From an uncultured Porphyromonadaceae bacterium (lineage in GTDB: Bacteria > Bacteroidota > Bacteroidia > Bacteroidales > Muribaculaceae): a stretch of DNA of 7,218 nucleotides. Below the pieces are notes generated by a model that worked only from the letters and a program-made list of their open reading frames with translations, was not told the origin of the DNA and made no database searches. Of the stretch, positions 1 to 5,761 are shown in pieces (position 1 is the stretch's first letter; every line of letters begins with the position of its first letter). The stretch lies in contig URZG01000113.1 of the NCBI GenBank assembly GCA_900552325.1, positions 1 through 7,218 on the forward strand. The letters run 5' to 3'. A program made the translations under genes and the position numbers.

Positions 1-1
1 A

Positions 2-418
2 CTCTCAGCCATCGACCCGGCCCGCACAGCCGTGGCCGACAAGCGTTTCGCCTCCGTATTAGGCTCCTCCGCGCCCAAAGCCGCAGGCGACACCATCTTC
101 GAGACCACATACGCCCCCGACCGCCTCACCTACCACGCACGCTCGGCGCGCGGCGGCGTGGCCGTATTCTCCGAAGTCTTCTTCCCCTGGGGCTGGGAGG
201 CTACAGTCGACGGCAAACCAGTGGAGACAGGCCGCGTGAACTACCTGCTGCGAGCCCTGCGCATCCCCGCCGGCGAACACACGGTGGAAATGACATTCCG
301 CCCCGCATCCGTGAGCCGCACCGTGACAGTGGCGCGCATAGCCGTGATACTGATATACATCCTGGCCGCCGCGGCGCTCGTAGTATCGCTTCTGCGCACT
401 CCTGAAAAAGAGAAGTAA
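2..418 (+). CDS. YfhO-family membrane protein, C-terminal part (5' end outside window)
   Basis: The reading frame is open to the left edge (first full codon at 2), so this is the last ~138 codons of a longer gene; the GTG at 32 is probably an internal valine. The peptide begins with a DPARTAVADKRF-type stretch. It continues with a beta-rich extracytoplasmic segment (FSEVFFPWGWEATVDGK, then NYLLRALRIPAGEHTVEMTF) and ends with one hydrophobic helix (about VARIAVILIYILAAAALVVSLL) and a short basic/acidic tail. The 'FSE-yyP-GW-a-vDGk ... N-llRa--vPaG-H-v-f-F' pattern is characteristic of the C-terminus of Bacteroidetes YfhO-family proteins, large polytopic envelope proteins of about 800 residues. 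In Firmicutes, YfhO has been linked to glycosylation of lipoteichoic acid; the role in Bacteroidales is not established. The next gene starts 3 bases after the stop, which suggests co-transcription. Confidence 0.8.
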   Translation, partial: LSAIDPARTAVADKRFASVLGSSAPKAAGDTIFETTYAPDRLTYHARSARGGVAVFSEVFFPWGWEATVDGKPVETGRVNYLLRALRIPAGEHTVEMTFRPASVSRTVTVARIAVILIYILAAAALVVSLLRTPEKEK

Positions 419-421
419 CCA

Positions 422-1036
422 ATGGGATGGCTAAAGAAATGGCGCACGAGCCACGGTTTCGGAGTTCACTCCACATTCGCCTACAACCTGATAACAAAGG
501 TCCTGCGTCAGACCTCGGCACATTATTACGCTTACGCCGAGATTGACTCGCTGTGTCCCAAAGGGCGCCGCACCGGCGTGACCGACAACTTTTCGGGATT
601 CCATTATGCCATTCCCGACGCCAGGCTGCTGTTTCGCCTCCTGTGTCATTTCAACCCAGTGGAAGTCATCGATGTAGGCAATGGCCATGAGGTGACCAAC
701 ACCATCCTCGAACGTGCCGTGCCGCGGGCGCGCCGCGAGCGATGGGTGACATCACGCCCTACCGCGCTGGAGAAAGAAGGACTTCTCTTTGTACTGGTCA
801 ACCTCGTCAATGATGAGATAAGTCCACTCGTTGCCGAATTTATCCAGGAAATCTCCAGGCGCCCCGAGGGGTGTGTGGCCGTGGTGCGCAACATCCGCTC
901 CGACGCCTCGACGCGCCGTTTCTGGAACCTGTTGCAGACCCGGATTCCGGCAGGGATGGATTTCACGAACAACCATCTGGGGATATTGTGCGCGCTTCCC
1001 GGCCTCCCCCGGCAGTCCTATAACCTTTACTTCTGA
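422..1036 (+). CDS. Degenerate SAM-methyltransferase-like protein (Bacteroidetes family)
   Basis: A 204-residue protein starting 3 bases after the upstream stop, so probably in the same operon. The N-terminus (HGFGVHSTFAYNLITKVL, residues 11-28, then HYYAYAEID) matches, from memory, the 'GxGVHSPFxF..it.vL' opening of a Bacteroidetes class I SAM-dependent methyltransferase-like family. The C-terminal NNHLGILCALPGLPRQSYNLYF region (residues 183-204) resembles that family's terminal 'hmGi.f..p.l.kq.y.irf' strand. The expected SAM-binding loop after the first strand (hhElGtxxGxst) is replaced here by VEVIDVGNGHEVTNTIL (80-96), which keeps few glycines. The middle is short compared with homologues of roughly 240-260 residues. 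I therefore see the fold but doubt methyltransferase activity. No signal peptide or membrane segment is visible, so it is probably cytoplasmic. Substrate and role are unknown. Confidence 0.7.
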   Translation: MGWLKKWRTSHGFGVHSTFAYNLITKVLRQTSAHYYAYAEIDSLCPKGRRTGVTDNFSGFHYAIPDARLLFRLLCHFNPVEVIDVGNGHEVTNTILERAVPRARRERWVTSRPTALEKEGLLFVLVNLVNDEISPLVAEFIQEISRRPEGCVAVVRNIRSDASTRRFWNLLQTRIPAGMDFTNNHLGILCALPGLPRQSYNLYF

Positions 1037-1047
1037 CCTCTGACGGA

Positions 1048-1965
1048 ATGGATCTACGGCCAGTGCCCGATGATGAAAAACTCCTGAACCTTTACCGGGC
1101 ATATCTCAGGATCCAGTGCGGACTGGCCGACAACACGGCCGACGCATACACCGACGACGTACGCAAACTGCGGTCGTACCTAGCCGACGGCACCGTAGAG
1201 CTGACCGACATCACCTATCCCGACCTTCAGAATTTCCTCGCCACACTCAACGACCTGGGGATATCGATGAAATCCACCTCGCGCATCGTGTCGGGGATAA
1301 AATCCTTTTTCCGCTACCTGCGCATGGAGCGGTTCATCGCCGAGGATCCCGCGATTCTCCTGCAGAAGCCCAAGGTCGGCGTACACCTCCCCGAGGTACT
1401 GTCGGTGGAGGAGATCAACTCCCTCGTGGAGGCCATTCCTCCCGGAGCGCAGGCGCTCCGCAACCGGGCCATAGTGGAGACCCTCTACGGATGCGGACTG
1501 CGCGTGTCGGAACTCGTCAACCTCGAACTGTCAAAGCTCTACCTCAGGGAGAACTATCTGGTGGTGCGCGGCAAAGGGGCCAAGGAAAGGCTCGTGCCGA
1601 TGTCGCAGGTGAGCGTCGACCTTATCAATGCCTACATCGCCGGTGACCGAGGCGATACCGTAGTGCGCCGCGGCGAGGAGAACATACTCTTCATCTCCAA
1701 CCGCGGGGCACGCCTCACCCGCCAGATGATATTCACCATGATACGCCGGCTAGCACTCGCCGCCGGAGTCACACGCACCATCTCCCCACACACCCTGCGC
1801 CACAGTTTCGCCACCCACCTCCTCGAGGGTGGAGCCAACCTGCGCGCCATCCAGCAGATGCTCGGCCACGAATCCATCACCACCACCGAAATCTATCTCC
1901 ACATCGACCGCTCCCACCTCCGCGAAGAGATCCTCGCCCATCACCCACGCAACATTACACACTGA
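1048..1965 (+). CDS. xerD: Site-specific tyrosine recombinase XerD
   Basis: A 305-residue, full-length tyrosine recombinase. Residues ~12-95 form the SAM-like core-binding domain and ~115-295 the catalytic domain. All six catalytic positions are present: R152 (GCGLRVSEL), K176 (RGKGAKER), H248 and R251 (SPHTLRHSFATHL), H274 (MLGHES) and the nucleophile Y283 (TTEIYLHI). Each is offset by +4 from E. coli XerD (R148, K172, H244, R247, H270, Y279), and the C-terminus ends in an AHHPR motif like E. coli XerD's QHHPR. This favours XerD over XerC. The enzyme resolves chromosome dimers at dif during segregation, normally with XerC and FtsK. The ATG at 1048, 11 bases after the preceding stop, gives the usual family length; no clear Shine-Dalgarno is visible, as expected for Bacteroidales. 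No attachment site, excisionase or cargo lies nearby, so I read it as the housekeeping enzyme. Confidence 0.92.
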   Translation: MDLRPVPDDEKLLNLYRAYLRIQCGLADNTADAYTDDVRKLRSYLADGTVELTDITYPDLQNFLATLNDLGISMKSTSRIVSGIKSFFRYLRMERFIAEDPAILLQKPKVGVHLPEVLSVEEINSLVEAIPPGAQALRNRAIVETLYGCGLRVSELVNLELSKLYLRENYLVVRGKGAKERLVPMSQVSVDLINAYIAGDRGDTVVRRGEENILFISNRGARLTRQMIFTMIRRLALAAGVTRTISPHTLRHSFATHLLEGGANLRAIQQMLGHESITTTEIYLHIDRSHLREEILAHHPRNITH

Positions 1966-1983
1966 TAACCAACGTCTTTATCA
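1963..1983 (+). terminator. Weak stem-loop at the xerD stop codon
   Basis: TGATAA (1963-1968, overlapping the xerD stop) and TTATCA (1978-1983) are perfect reverse complements around a 9-nt loop, followed by a TCTTTT tract. The stem is only 6 bp and AT-rich, so it would be a weak terminator at best. It is listed because it lies at the 3' end of xerD and before the separately regulated ahpC. Confidence 0.2.
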
Positions 1984-2056
1984 TCTTTTGGGGTGTTTTA
2001 ACAATAATTTCGGCCCACTGCCTGAAAACCCGGTGAACCACAGCACCGTAATCTTC

Positions 2057-2084
2057 GTTTTAGTGGCAGAAATCAAACTAAAAC
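2057..2084 (+). promoter_or_regulatory. Perfect 8-bp inverted repeat in the ahpC leader
   Basis: GTTTTAGT (2057-2064) and ACTAAAAC (2077-2084) are exact reverse complements separated by 12 nt, ending 10 nt before the ahpC ATG. In Bacteroidetes ahpCF is known to respond to peroxide through OxyR, so a protein-binding site is possible. The repeat does not, however, match the classic OxyR ATAG-type spacing or the PerR box. It could equally be an RNA hairpin in the leader that affects translation. No convincing Bacteroides -33/-7 promoter (TTTG / TAnnTTTG) can be assigned in the 129-nt gap; the closest -7 match is TAATTTCG at 2005-2012, without a correctly spaced partner. Confidence 0.4.
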
Positions 2085-2094
2085 AGACATAATT

Positions 2095-2661
2095 ATGGAA
2101 TCAATTATCAACACCCACATCCCCGAGTTCAAAGTACAGGCTTATCACAACGGCGAGTTCAAGACCGTGACCGATAAGGACGTTCTCGGCAAATGGGCCG
2201 TATTCTTCTTCTATCCCGCCGACTTCACCTTCGTTTGCCCCACCGAGCTGGAGGATATGGCCGACAAATACGAGGAATTCAAGCGCCTCGGCGTGGAGGT
2301 CTATTCGGTCAGCACCGACTCACATTTCGTGCACAAGGCATGGCATGACGCCTCCGACAGCATCAAGAAAATCAAATACCCCATGCTGGCCGACCCCACC
2401 GGAGTGCTCTCGCGTGCGTTCGGAGTGATGATCGAAGAGGACGGCATGGCCTACCGCGGCACTTTCGTCAGCAACCCCGAGGGTATGATCAAACTTGTTG
2501 AAATTCAGGACAACAGCATCGGCCGTAACGCCGAAGAGCTCCTGCGCCGTGTGGAAGCCGCACAGTTCGTGGCCACACACGACGGCGAGGTATGCCCCGC
2601 CAAATGGAAACAGGGACAGGCCACCCTCAAACCCAGCATCGACCTTGTAGGCAAAATCTAA
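2095..2661 (+). CDS. ahpC: Alkyl hydroperoxide reductase AhpC (typical 2-Cys peroxiredoxin)
   Basis: A 188-residue protein, the usual AhpC length. It reduces hydrogen peroxide and organic hydroperoxides in the cytoplasm. The peroxidatic cysteine is C48 in the PADFTFVCPTE motif (41-51), with T45 completing the PxxxTxxC catalytic site, and R121 (YRGTFV) supplies the conserved arginine. The resolving cysteine is C167 in GEVCPAKW (165-171). The YFLF-like C-terminal extension is replaced by a short tail ending IDLVGKI, as in robust bacterial AhpC enzymes. The ATG at 2095 is preceded by an A/T-rich stretch and no Shine-Dalgarno, typical of Bacteroidales. ahpF follows after 16 bases, so the two form an operon, and AhpF regenerates the disulfide form of AhpC. 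The separate intergenic region upstream, with an inverted repeat, suggests its own regulated promoter. Confidence 0.97.
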   Translation: MESIINTHIPEFKVQAYHNGEFKTVTDKDVLGKWAVFFFYPADFTFVCPTELEDMADKYEEFKRLGVEVYSVSTDSHFVHKAWHDASDSIKKIKYPMLADPTGVLSRAFGVMIEEDGMAYRGTFVSNPEGMIKLVEIQDNSIGRNAEELLRRVEAAQFVATHDGEVCPAKWKQGQATLKPSIDLVGKI

Positions 2662-2677
2662 TAAGCTCCCCGATAAA

Positions 2678-4234
2678 ATGCTTGACAACAACATATTGGA
2701 ACAACTGAAAACAATCTTCGCCAATCTCCGGTCGGAGATTGTTTTCGACATGCGGTATCCCGCCGGTGCGGGCGGCGCGCCGGAAATGAAGGAATTTCTC
2801 GACGACGTAGCCTCCACCTCGCCACGGCTCACGGTAAAATCCGCCGAAGCCGATGTCGAGGCTCCCTCCTTCGCCATAGTGAAGAACGGCTCCCCTACGG
2901 GCGTTAATTTCTGCTGTATCCCCAACGGCCACGAGTTCACCACCCTGCTGATGGCGGTGCTCAACGCCGACGGCCAGGGGAAGAATCTCCCCGACAACAC
3001 CCTGAGCTCCCGCATCGCCGCCGTCAAAGGACCGGTGCGGCTGCGCACTTTCGTATCGCTGACCTGCAACAACTGCCCCGATGTGGCTCAGGCTCTTAAC
3101 GTGATCGCTCTCCTTAATCCTGAAGTGGAGAATACCGTAATCGACGGTGCCGTGGTGCCGGAGATCGTAAAGTCGCTCGATATACAGTCAGTTCCCACGG
3201 TCTATGCCGGAGATTCGGTGCTGAGCGTCGGGCGCGCCACTCTCGGCGACCTCCTGGCCAAGCTCGAAGAGCGATACGGCACCGTGACCGATTCCTCGGC
3301 TCCGGCCATAGTGCGCGAATATGACGTGACAGTGCTTGGCGGAGGCCCCGCCGGCGCCGCAGCAGCCATATACTGCGCCCGAAAAGGGTTTACCACCGCC
3401 GTAGTGGCCAAAGCCATAGGTGGTCAGGTTCTCGAGACAATGGATATCGGCAACCTTATCTCCGTAAGGCAGACCACCGGACCTCAGCTCGCTTCCAACC
3501 TCAAGGAACACATGGCCGCTTACCCGATCGACGTTTTCGAGAACCGCAACGTCAGCGAAGCCGACATCAGCGGCACCGTCAAGGAGCTGCGATGCCCGGG
3601 CGAGACCTTCCGCAGCCGTGCCCTGATCATTGCCGCCGGAGCAGGGTGGCGACGGCTCTCCATACCCGGAGAGGAGGACCACGTGGGCCACGGCGTGGCA
3701 TTCTGTACCCATTGCGACGGCCCCTTCTATGCCGGCAAACGTGTGGCCGTGGTAGGTGGCGGCAACTCCGGAATGGAGGCTGCCATTGATCTTTCCGGGA
3801 TCTGCCCGCACATCGACCTGTTTGAATTCCTCGACACCCTCAAGGCCGACAGGATTCTTCAGGAAAAGGTCGCCTCGTTGCCCAATGTCGACATCCACAC
3901 CGGATGCCAGGTATTGGAAATCATCGGCGACGGCAAGAGCGTGTCGGGAATCCGTGTCAAGGATCGCGCCACCGGCGCGGAATCGGTATATCCGGTTGAA
4001 GGTGTCTTTATCCAGATCGGGCAGCTCCCCAACAGCGCCCTGTTCAAAGACACCCTGCCGCTGAACAAAGGGGGCGAGATTATCGTGGACCGCACAGGCC
4101 GCACGACCGTAAAGGGTGTCTACGCCGCAGGCGACGTCACCGACGTCCCCTACAAGCAGGTCGTCATCGCCATGGGCGAAGGCGGCAAAGCCGCCCTCTC
4201 CGCCTTCGAGGACTTCATGCGCGGAGAGATCTGA
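2678..4234 (+). CDS. ahpF: Alkyl hydroperoxide reductase subunit F (AhpF)
   Basis: A 518-residue flavoprotein disulfide reductase that passes electrons from NAD(P)H through FAD and two disulfides to AhpC. The N-terminal tandem thioredoxin-fold domain (~1-200) carries the redox pair C130-C133 in SLTCNNCP and the cis-proline loop SVPTVY (171-176). A linker leads to the thioredoxin-reductase-like part: FAD-binding VLGGGPAG (219-226), the second redox pair C343-C346 in AFCTHCDGPF, the nucleotide-binding VVGGGNSGMEAA (358-369), and the C-terminal FAD motif YAAGDVTDVPYKQ (482-494). These cysteines correspond to C129/C132 and C345/C348 of E. coli AhpF. The N-terminal domain distinguishes it from plain thioredoxin reductase (~310 residues). 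It is complete, with no odd residues seen. It lies 16 bases after ahpC, in the same operon. A long open frame on the opposite strand here is only a codon-bias shadow. Confidence 0.97.
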   Translation: MLDNNILEQLKTIFANLRSEIVFDMRYPAGAGGAPEMKEFLDDVASTSPRLTVKSAEADVEAPSFAIVKNGSPTGVNFCCIPNGHEFTTLLMAVLNADGQGKNLPDNTLSSRIAAVKGPVRLRTFVSLTCNNCPDVAQALNVIALLNPEVENTVIDGAVVPEIVKSLDIQSVPTVYAGDSVLSVGRATLGDLLAKLEERYGTVTDSSAPAIVREYDVTVLGGGPAGAAAAIYCARKGFTTAVVAKAIGGQVLETMDIGNLISVRQTTGPQLASNLKEHMAAYPIDVFENRNVSEADISGTVKELRCPGETFRSRALIIAAGAGWRRLSIPGEEDHVGHGVAFCTHCDGPFYAGKRVAVVGGGNSGMEAAIDLSGICPHIDLFEFLDTLKADRILQEKVASLPNVDIHTGCQVLEIIGDGKSVSGIRVKDRATGAESVYPVEGVFIQIGQLPNSALFKDTLPLNKGGEIIVDRTGRTTVKGVYAAGDVTDVPYKQVVIAMGEGGKAALSAFEDFMRGEI

Positions 4235-4256
4235 CACCCCCGCCATCCGACAGTAG

Positions 4257-4276
4257 GGACGCTCCGTGGAGCTTCC
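4257..4276 (+). terminator. Imperfect GC-rich hairpin after ahpF (REP-like)
   Basis: GGACGCTCC (4257-4265) can pair with GGAGCTTCC (4268-4276) with one mismatch, leaving a very short loop. It begins 22 bases after the ahpF stop. It lacks a downstream T tract, so a canonical intrinsic terminator is not proven. The same GGACGCTCCGT core recurs inverted at 4320-4330, which points to a dispersed palindromic element that may also act at transcript ends. Confidence 0.35.
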
Positions 4277-4330
4277 GCGAATACCCCCATTGATTAACAG
4301 GTATTTATGCGGACACCCTACGGAGCGTCC
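4257..4330. repeat. Inverted pair of 11-bp GGACGCTCCGT elements
   Basis: GGACGCTCCGT at 4257-4267 is the exact reverse complement of ACGGAGCGTCC at 4320-4330, with 52 nt between. Similarity extends imperfectly outward: TAGGG before the left copy, and TAGG on the right copy read in reverse complement. The two copies in opposite orientation resemble a REP pair (REPIN/BIME-like arrangement). Whether this family is dispersed in the genome cannot be seen from one window. Confidence 0.6.
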
Positions 4331-4345
4331 TAATGTTATTTACTT

Positions 4346-4365
4346 ATGATATAAACATATATCAT
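4346..4365. terminator. Perfect AT-rich hairpin between convergent genes
   Basis: ATGATATA (4346-4353) and TATATCAT (4358-4365) form a perfect 8-bp stem with a 4-nt AACA loop. It sits between the convergent ends of ahpF (+) and the lipoprotein gene (-), where a bidirectional terminator would be expected. The stem is A/T-rich and neither side has a long U tract, so termination is an inference. Confidence 0.35.
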
Positions 4366-4382
4366 CGCGGTTACCATCCGGA

Positions 4383-4424
4383 AAAAGGCAAAAGGCGAGA
4401 GGCAAGAGGTTAGAGGTTAGAGGA
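4383..4424. repeat. Degenerate heptad tandem array, six units
   Basis: Six consecutive 7-mers in register: AAAAGGC, AAAAGGC, GAGAGGC, AAGAGGT, TAGAGGT, TAGAGGA (4383-4389 through 4418-4424). The consensus is roughly NARAGGY, purine-rich on the + strand. The first two units are identical and the later ones drift progressively. It is non-coding and lies in the convergent intergenic gap; no function is evident. Confidence 0.6.
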
Positions 4425-4431
4425 GCCTTCC

Positions 4432-4467
4432 GGGGCGCTATCTGGCAAAGGGGCGCTATCTGGCGAA
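4432..4467. repeat. 18-bp tandem duplication spanning the lipoprotein stop codon
   Basis: GGGGCGCTATCTGGC occurs at 4432-4446 and again at 4450-4464, with a period of 18 bp (AAA follows the first copy, GAA the second). On the minus strand each unit reads as the codons for F-A-R-stop followed by R-P, so the true stop (4456-4458) is duplicated in the same frame at 4438-4440. Readthrough of the first stop would add only five residues. Confidence 0.75.
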
Positions 4468-5136
4468 AGAGAGGGTGCGCACCTGCGGCGTGCCGGAGGC
4501 CGTGTTGGTGTCGAGCAGGCGCAGACGCAGCCCTTCTATGCCGTCGCGGTCGAAAAGGGGCGTCAGGGGGCAGCTCACATAATATTCGCGGGCGAAATTC
4601 GGAGTCTCGTTACCCCGGCGATGAAAGAGGTAGGCCACGGGCCACGGGCTGTCGATCGTAGTTTTGTCCACGATAATGGCGAAACGGCGCGGAGCGCTGT
4701 CGTAGGTGAGGTTCAGGCGCATATTCAGCCGGTTGCCGGCGCGCCAGGCCGAAAGGAGGTACACCCCTTCTGAATCCCACCCCTCGAGCCCCTCAGGTTC
4801 TGACTGCAGCAACACCAGGTTATTGATCTTGCGGCCGCTGTTAACATAGATATATCCCGTAGCGGTGGCGTCGGCGGTATAGGTCAGCAGCAATGCCTCC
4901 CCCTCCTCGATATCTCCGAAAATATATTCTCCGCGGGCCGTCAGCACCTCGGGAGTGCCGCTCCCGGGGGCATAGTATGTGAAAAGGGTGCGCCCCTCGG
5001 CGATACCGTCGTATTGCACGATGTTCTGCAACACGGGCTGCCGGTCGGCAACGTCATCGTCAGCGCATGCGGCGAGCAGTAGCACGGCGCATAGAGCCGC
5101 CGCCGGATGTATAAGTTTATAGGAGAGGAGTTTCAT
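4456..5136 (-). CDS. NigD-like outer-membrane/surface lipoprotein
   Basis: A 226-residue protein. Residues 1-23 form a lipoprotein signal peptide with a hydrophobic core (AAALCAVLLLAA), and the lipobox LAAC places the lipidated cysteine at C24. The mature protein begins CADDDVAD; acidic residues directly after the cysteine resemble the Bacteroidetes lipoprotein export signal that directs lipoproteins to the cell surface. The rest is predicted beta-rich. The order of a small N-terminal barrel-like segment (~34-110, ending INNLVLL) and a C-terminal beta-sandwich (~120-226, with YLLSAWRAGNRLNMRLNLTY and RFAIIVDKT) fits the NigD-like family of Bacteroidetes; function unknown. The start at 5134-5136 lies inside the upstream ATPase gene (20-bp overlap), which implies translational coupling. 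The family assignment rests on remembered pattern, not a search. Confidence 0.72.
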   Translation of the reverse strand: MKLLSYKLIHPAAALCAVLLLAACADDDVADRQPVLQNIVQYDGIAEGRTLFTYYAPGSGTPEVLTARGEYIFGDIEEGEALLLTYTADATATGYIYVNSGRKINNLVLLQSEPEGLEGWDSEGVYLLSAWRAGNRLNMRLNLTYDSAPRRFAIIVDKTTIDSPWPVAYLFHRRGNETPNFAREYYVSCPLTPLFDRDGIEGLRLRLLDTNTASGTPQVRTLSFAR

Positions 5137-5761
5137 TGCGGGAGATTATGGAGGTTATCAGTCCGTCGCGCATGTGGATCACGCGGTCGCAGTCGGCGGC
5201 GAGCCCCTCGTCGTGCGTCACTATCACGAAAGTGGCACCCAGGCGGTCGCGCAGATCGAAGAAGAGCCGGTGCAGCCCCTCGCGGTTGGCCGAATCGAGC
5301 GATCCTGAAGGTTCGTCGGCGAGCACCACCTGAGGTTTGTTGATCAGGGAGCGGGCCACGGCGGCTCGCTGACACTCCCCGCCGGAGAGCTGTGCCGGAT
5401 ATGCTTTTTCAAATCCAGATAATCCGACCGTGCGGATAACCGCCTCTATTTTCCCCGGATCTGTCTCCTTTTTTGAAAGCCCGAACACCACATTTTCCCA
5501 GACGGTCAGCCACGGCATGAGGCGCGGTTCCTGAAAGACAAATGCCGTCTTGTGGGCGCTCTCCCAGCGGATCTCTCCGCTGTCCGCCGTCTCCAGTCCT
5601 CCGGTCAGCCGCAGAAGCGTCGTTTTCCCGCATCCGCTCTGCCCCAGAATCACGGTGATTCTCCCCGCCGGAAGCGACAGGTTGATCCCGTTTAAAACGG
5701 GAATCTCCCGGTTATCCACCCGGTATGTTTTATGAATATCAATCAGTTCAATTCCAGCCAT
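5117..5761 (-). CDS. Chimeric ABC transporter ATP-binding protein (SsuB/TauB-like N-part, LolD-like C-part)
   Basis: A 214-residue ABC ATPase with every nucleotide-binding motif: Walker A GQSGCGKTT (40-48), Q-loop Q77, signature LSGGECQR (125-132), Walker B VVLADE (145-150, catalytic E150), D-loop SLD (154-156) and H-loop H183. The Q-loop segment FQEPRLMPWLTVWENV is a hallmark of SsuB/TauB/NrtD importers. After the signature, ADEPSGSLDS, LHRLFFDLRDRLGATFVIVTHDE and IHMRDG are instead typical of Bacteroidales LolD; an SsuB/TauB enzyme would normally read DEPFGALD and be ~250 residues long. Codon use changes at the same point: isoleucine is ATT 5, ATC 4, ATA 1 before the signature and ATT 0, ATC 3, ATA 3 after it. 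The start overlaps the permease gene by 14 bp with a GGGGA ribosome-binding-like stretch; the end overlaps the lipoprotein gene. Whether the protein exists in a cell is uncertain. Confidence 0.85.
   Translation of the reverse strand: MAGIELIDIHKTYRVDNREIPVLNGINLSLPAGRITVILGQSGCGKTTLLRLTGGLETADSGEIRWESAHKTAFVFQEPRLMPWLTVWENVVFGLSKKETDPGKIEAVIRTVGLSGFEKAYPAQLSGGECQRAAVARSLINKPQVVLADEPSGSLDSANREGLHRLFFDLRDRLGATFVIVTHDEGLAADCDRVIHMRDGLITSIISRNETPLL
5378..5392 (-). other. Junction zone inside the ABC signature motif
   Basis: These 15 bases encode Q124-L-S-G-G128, the most conserved part of ABC ATPases. Upstream on the coding strand (higher coordinates) the protein and codons are SsuB/TauB-like and AT-richer. 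Downstream they are LolD-like and GC-rich. Two unrelated ABC genes can be identical here, which suits either homologous recombination or a short-overlap assembly join. The exact base cannot be fixed from the sequence alone. Confidence 0.65.

Noticed and set aside
1048..1965. Tyrosine recombinase as evidence of an integrated mobile element
   Set aside because: Catalytic spacing and the C-terminal HHPR match housekeeping XerD, and no attachment repeats, excisionase, transfer or cargo genes are nearby.
1986..2012. Bacteroides-type promoter for ahpC (TTTTG at 1986-1990 with TAATTTCG at 2005-2012)
   Set aside because: The -7 element has a mismatch and the distance between the elements (about 14 nt) is shorter than the usual ~19-21 nt, so it is not called as a promoter.
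2320..3072. 250-residue open frame on the minus strand across the ahpC-ahpF boundary
   Set aside because: It is antisense to two well-supported genes, has no recognisable domain and no start context.
3188..4246. 352-residue open frame on the minus strand opposite ahpF
   Set aside because: It lies almost wholly within the unmistakable AhpF gene, has glycine/alanine/valine-rich low-information text and no family features; it is a codon-bias shadow of a GC-rich gene.
4383..4424. CRISPR-like array
   Set aside because: Units are 7 bp, contiguous and without spacers, and there is no cas gene in the window.
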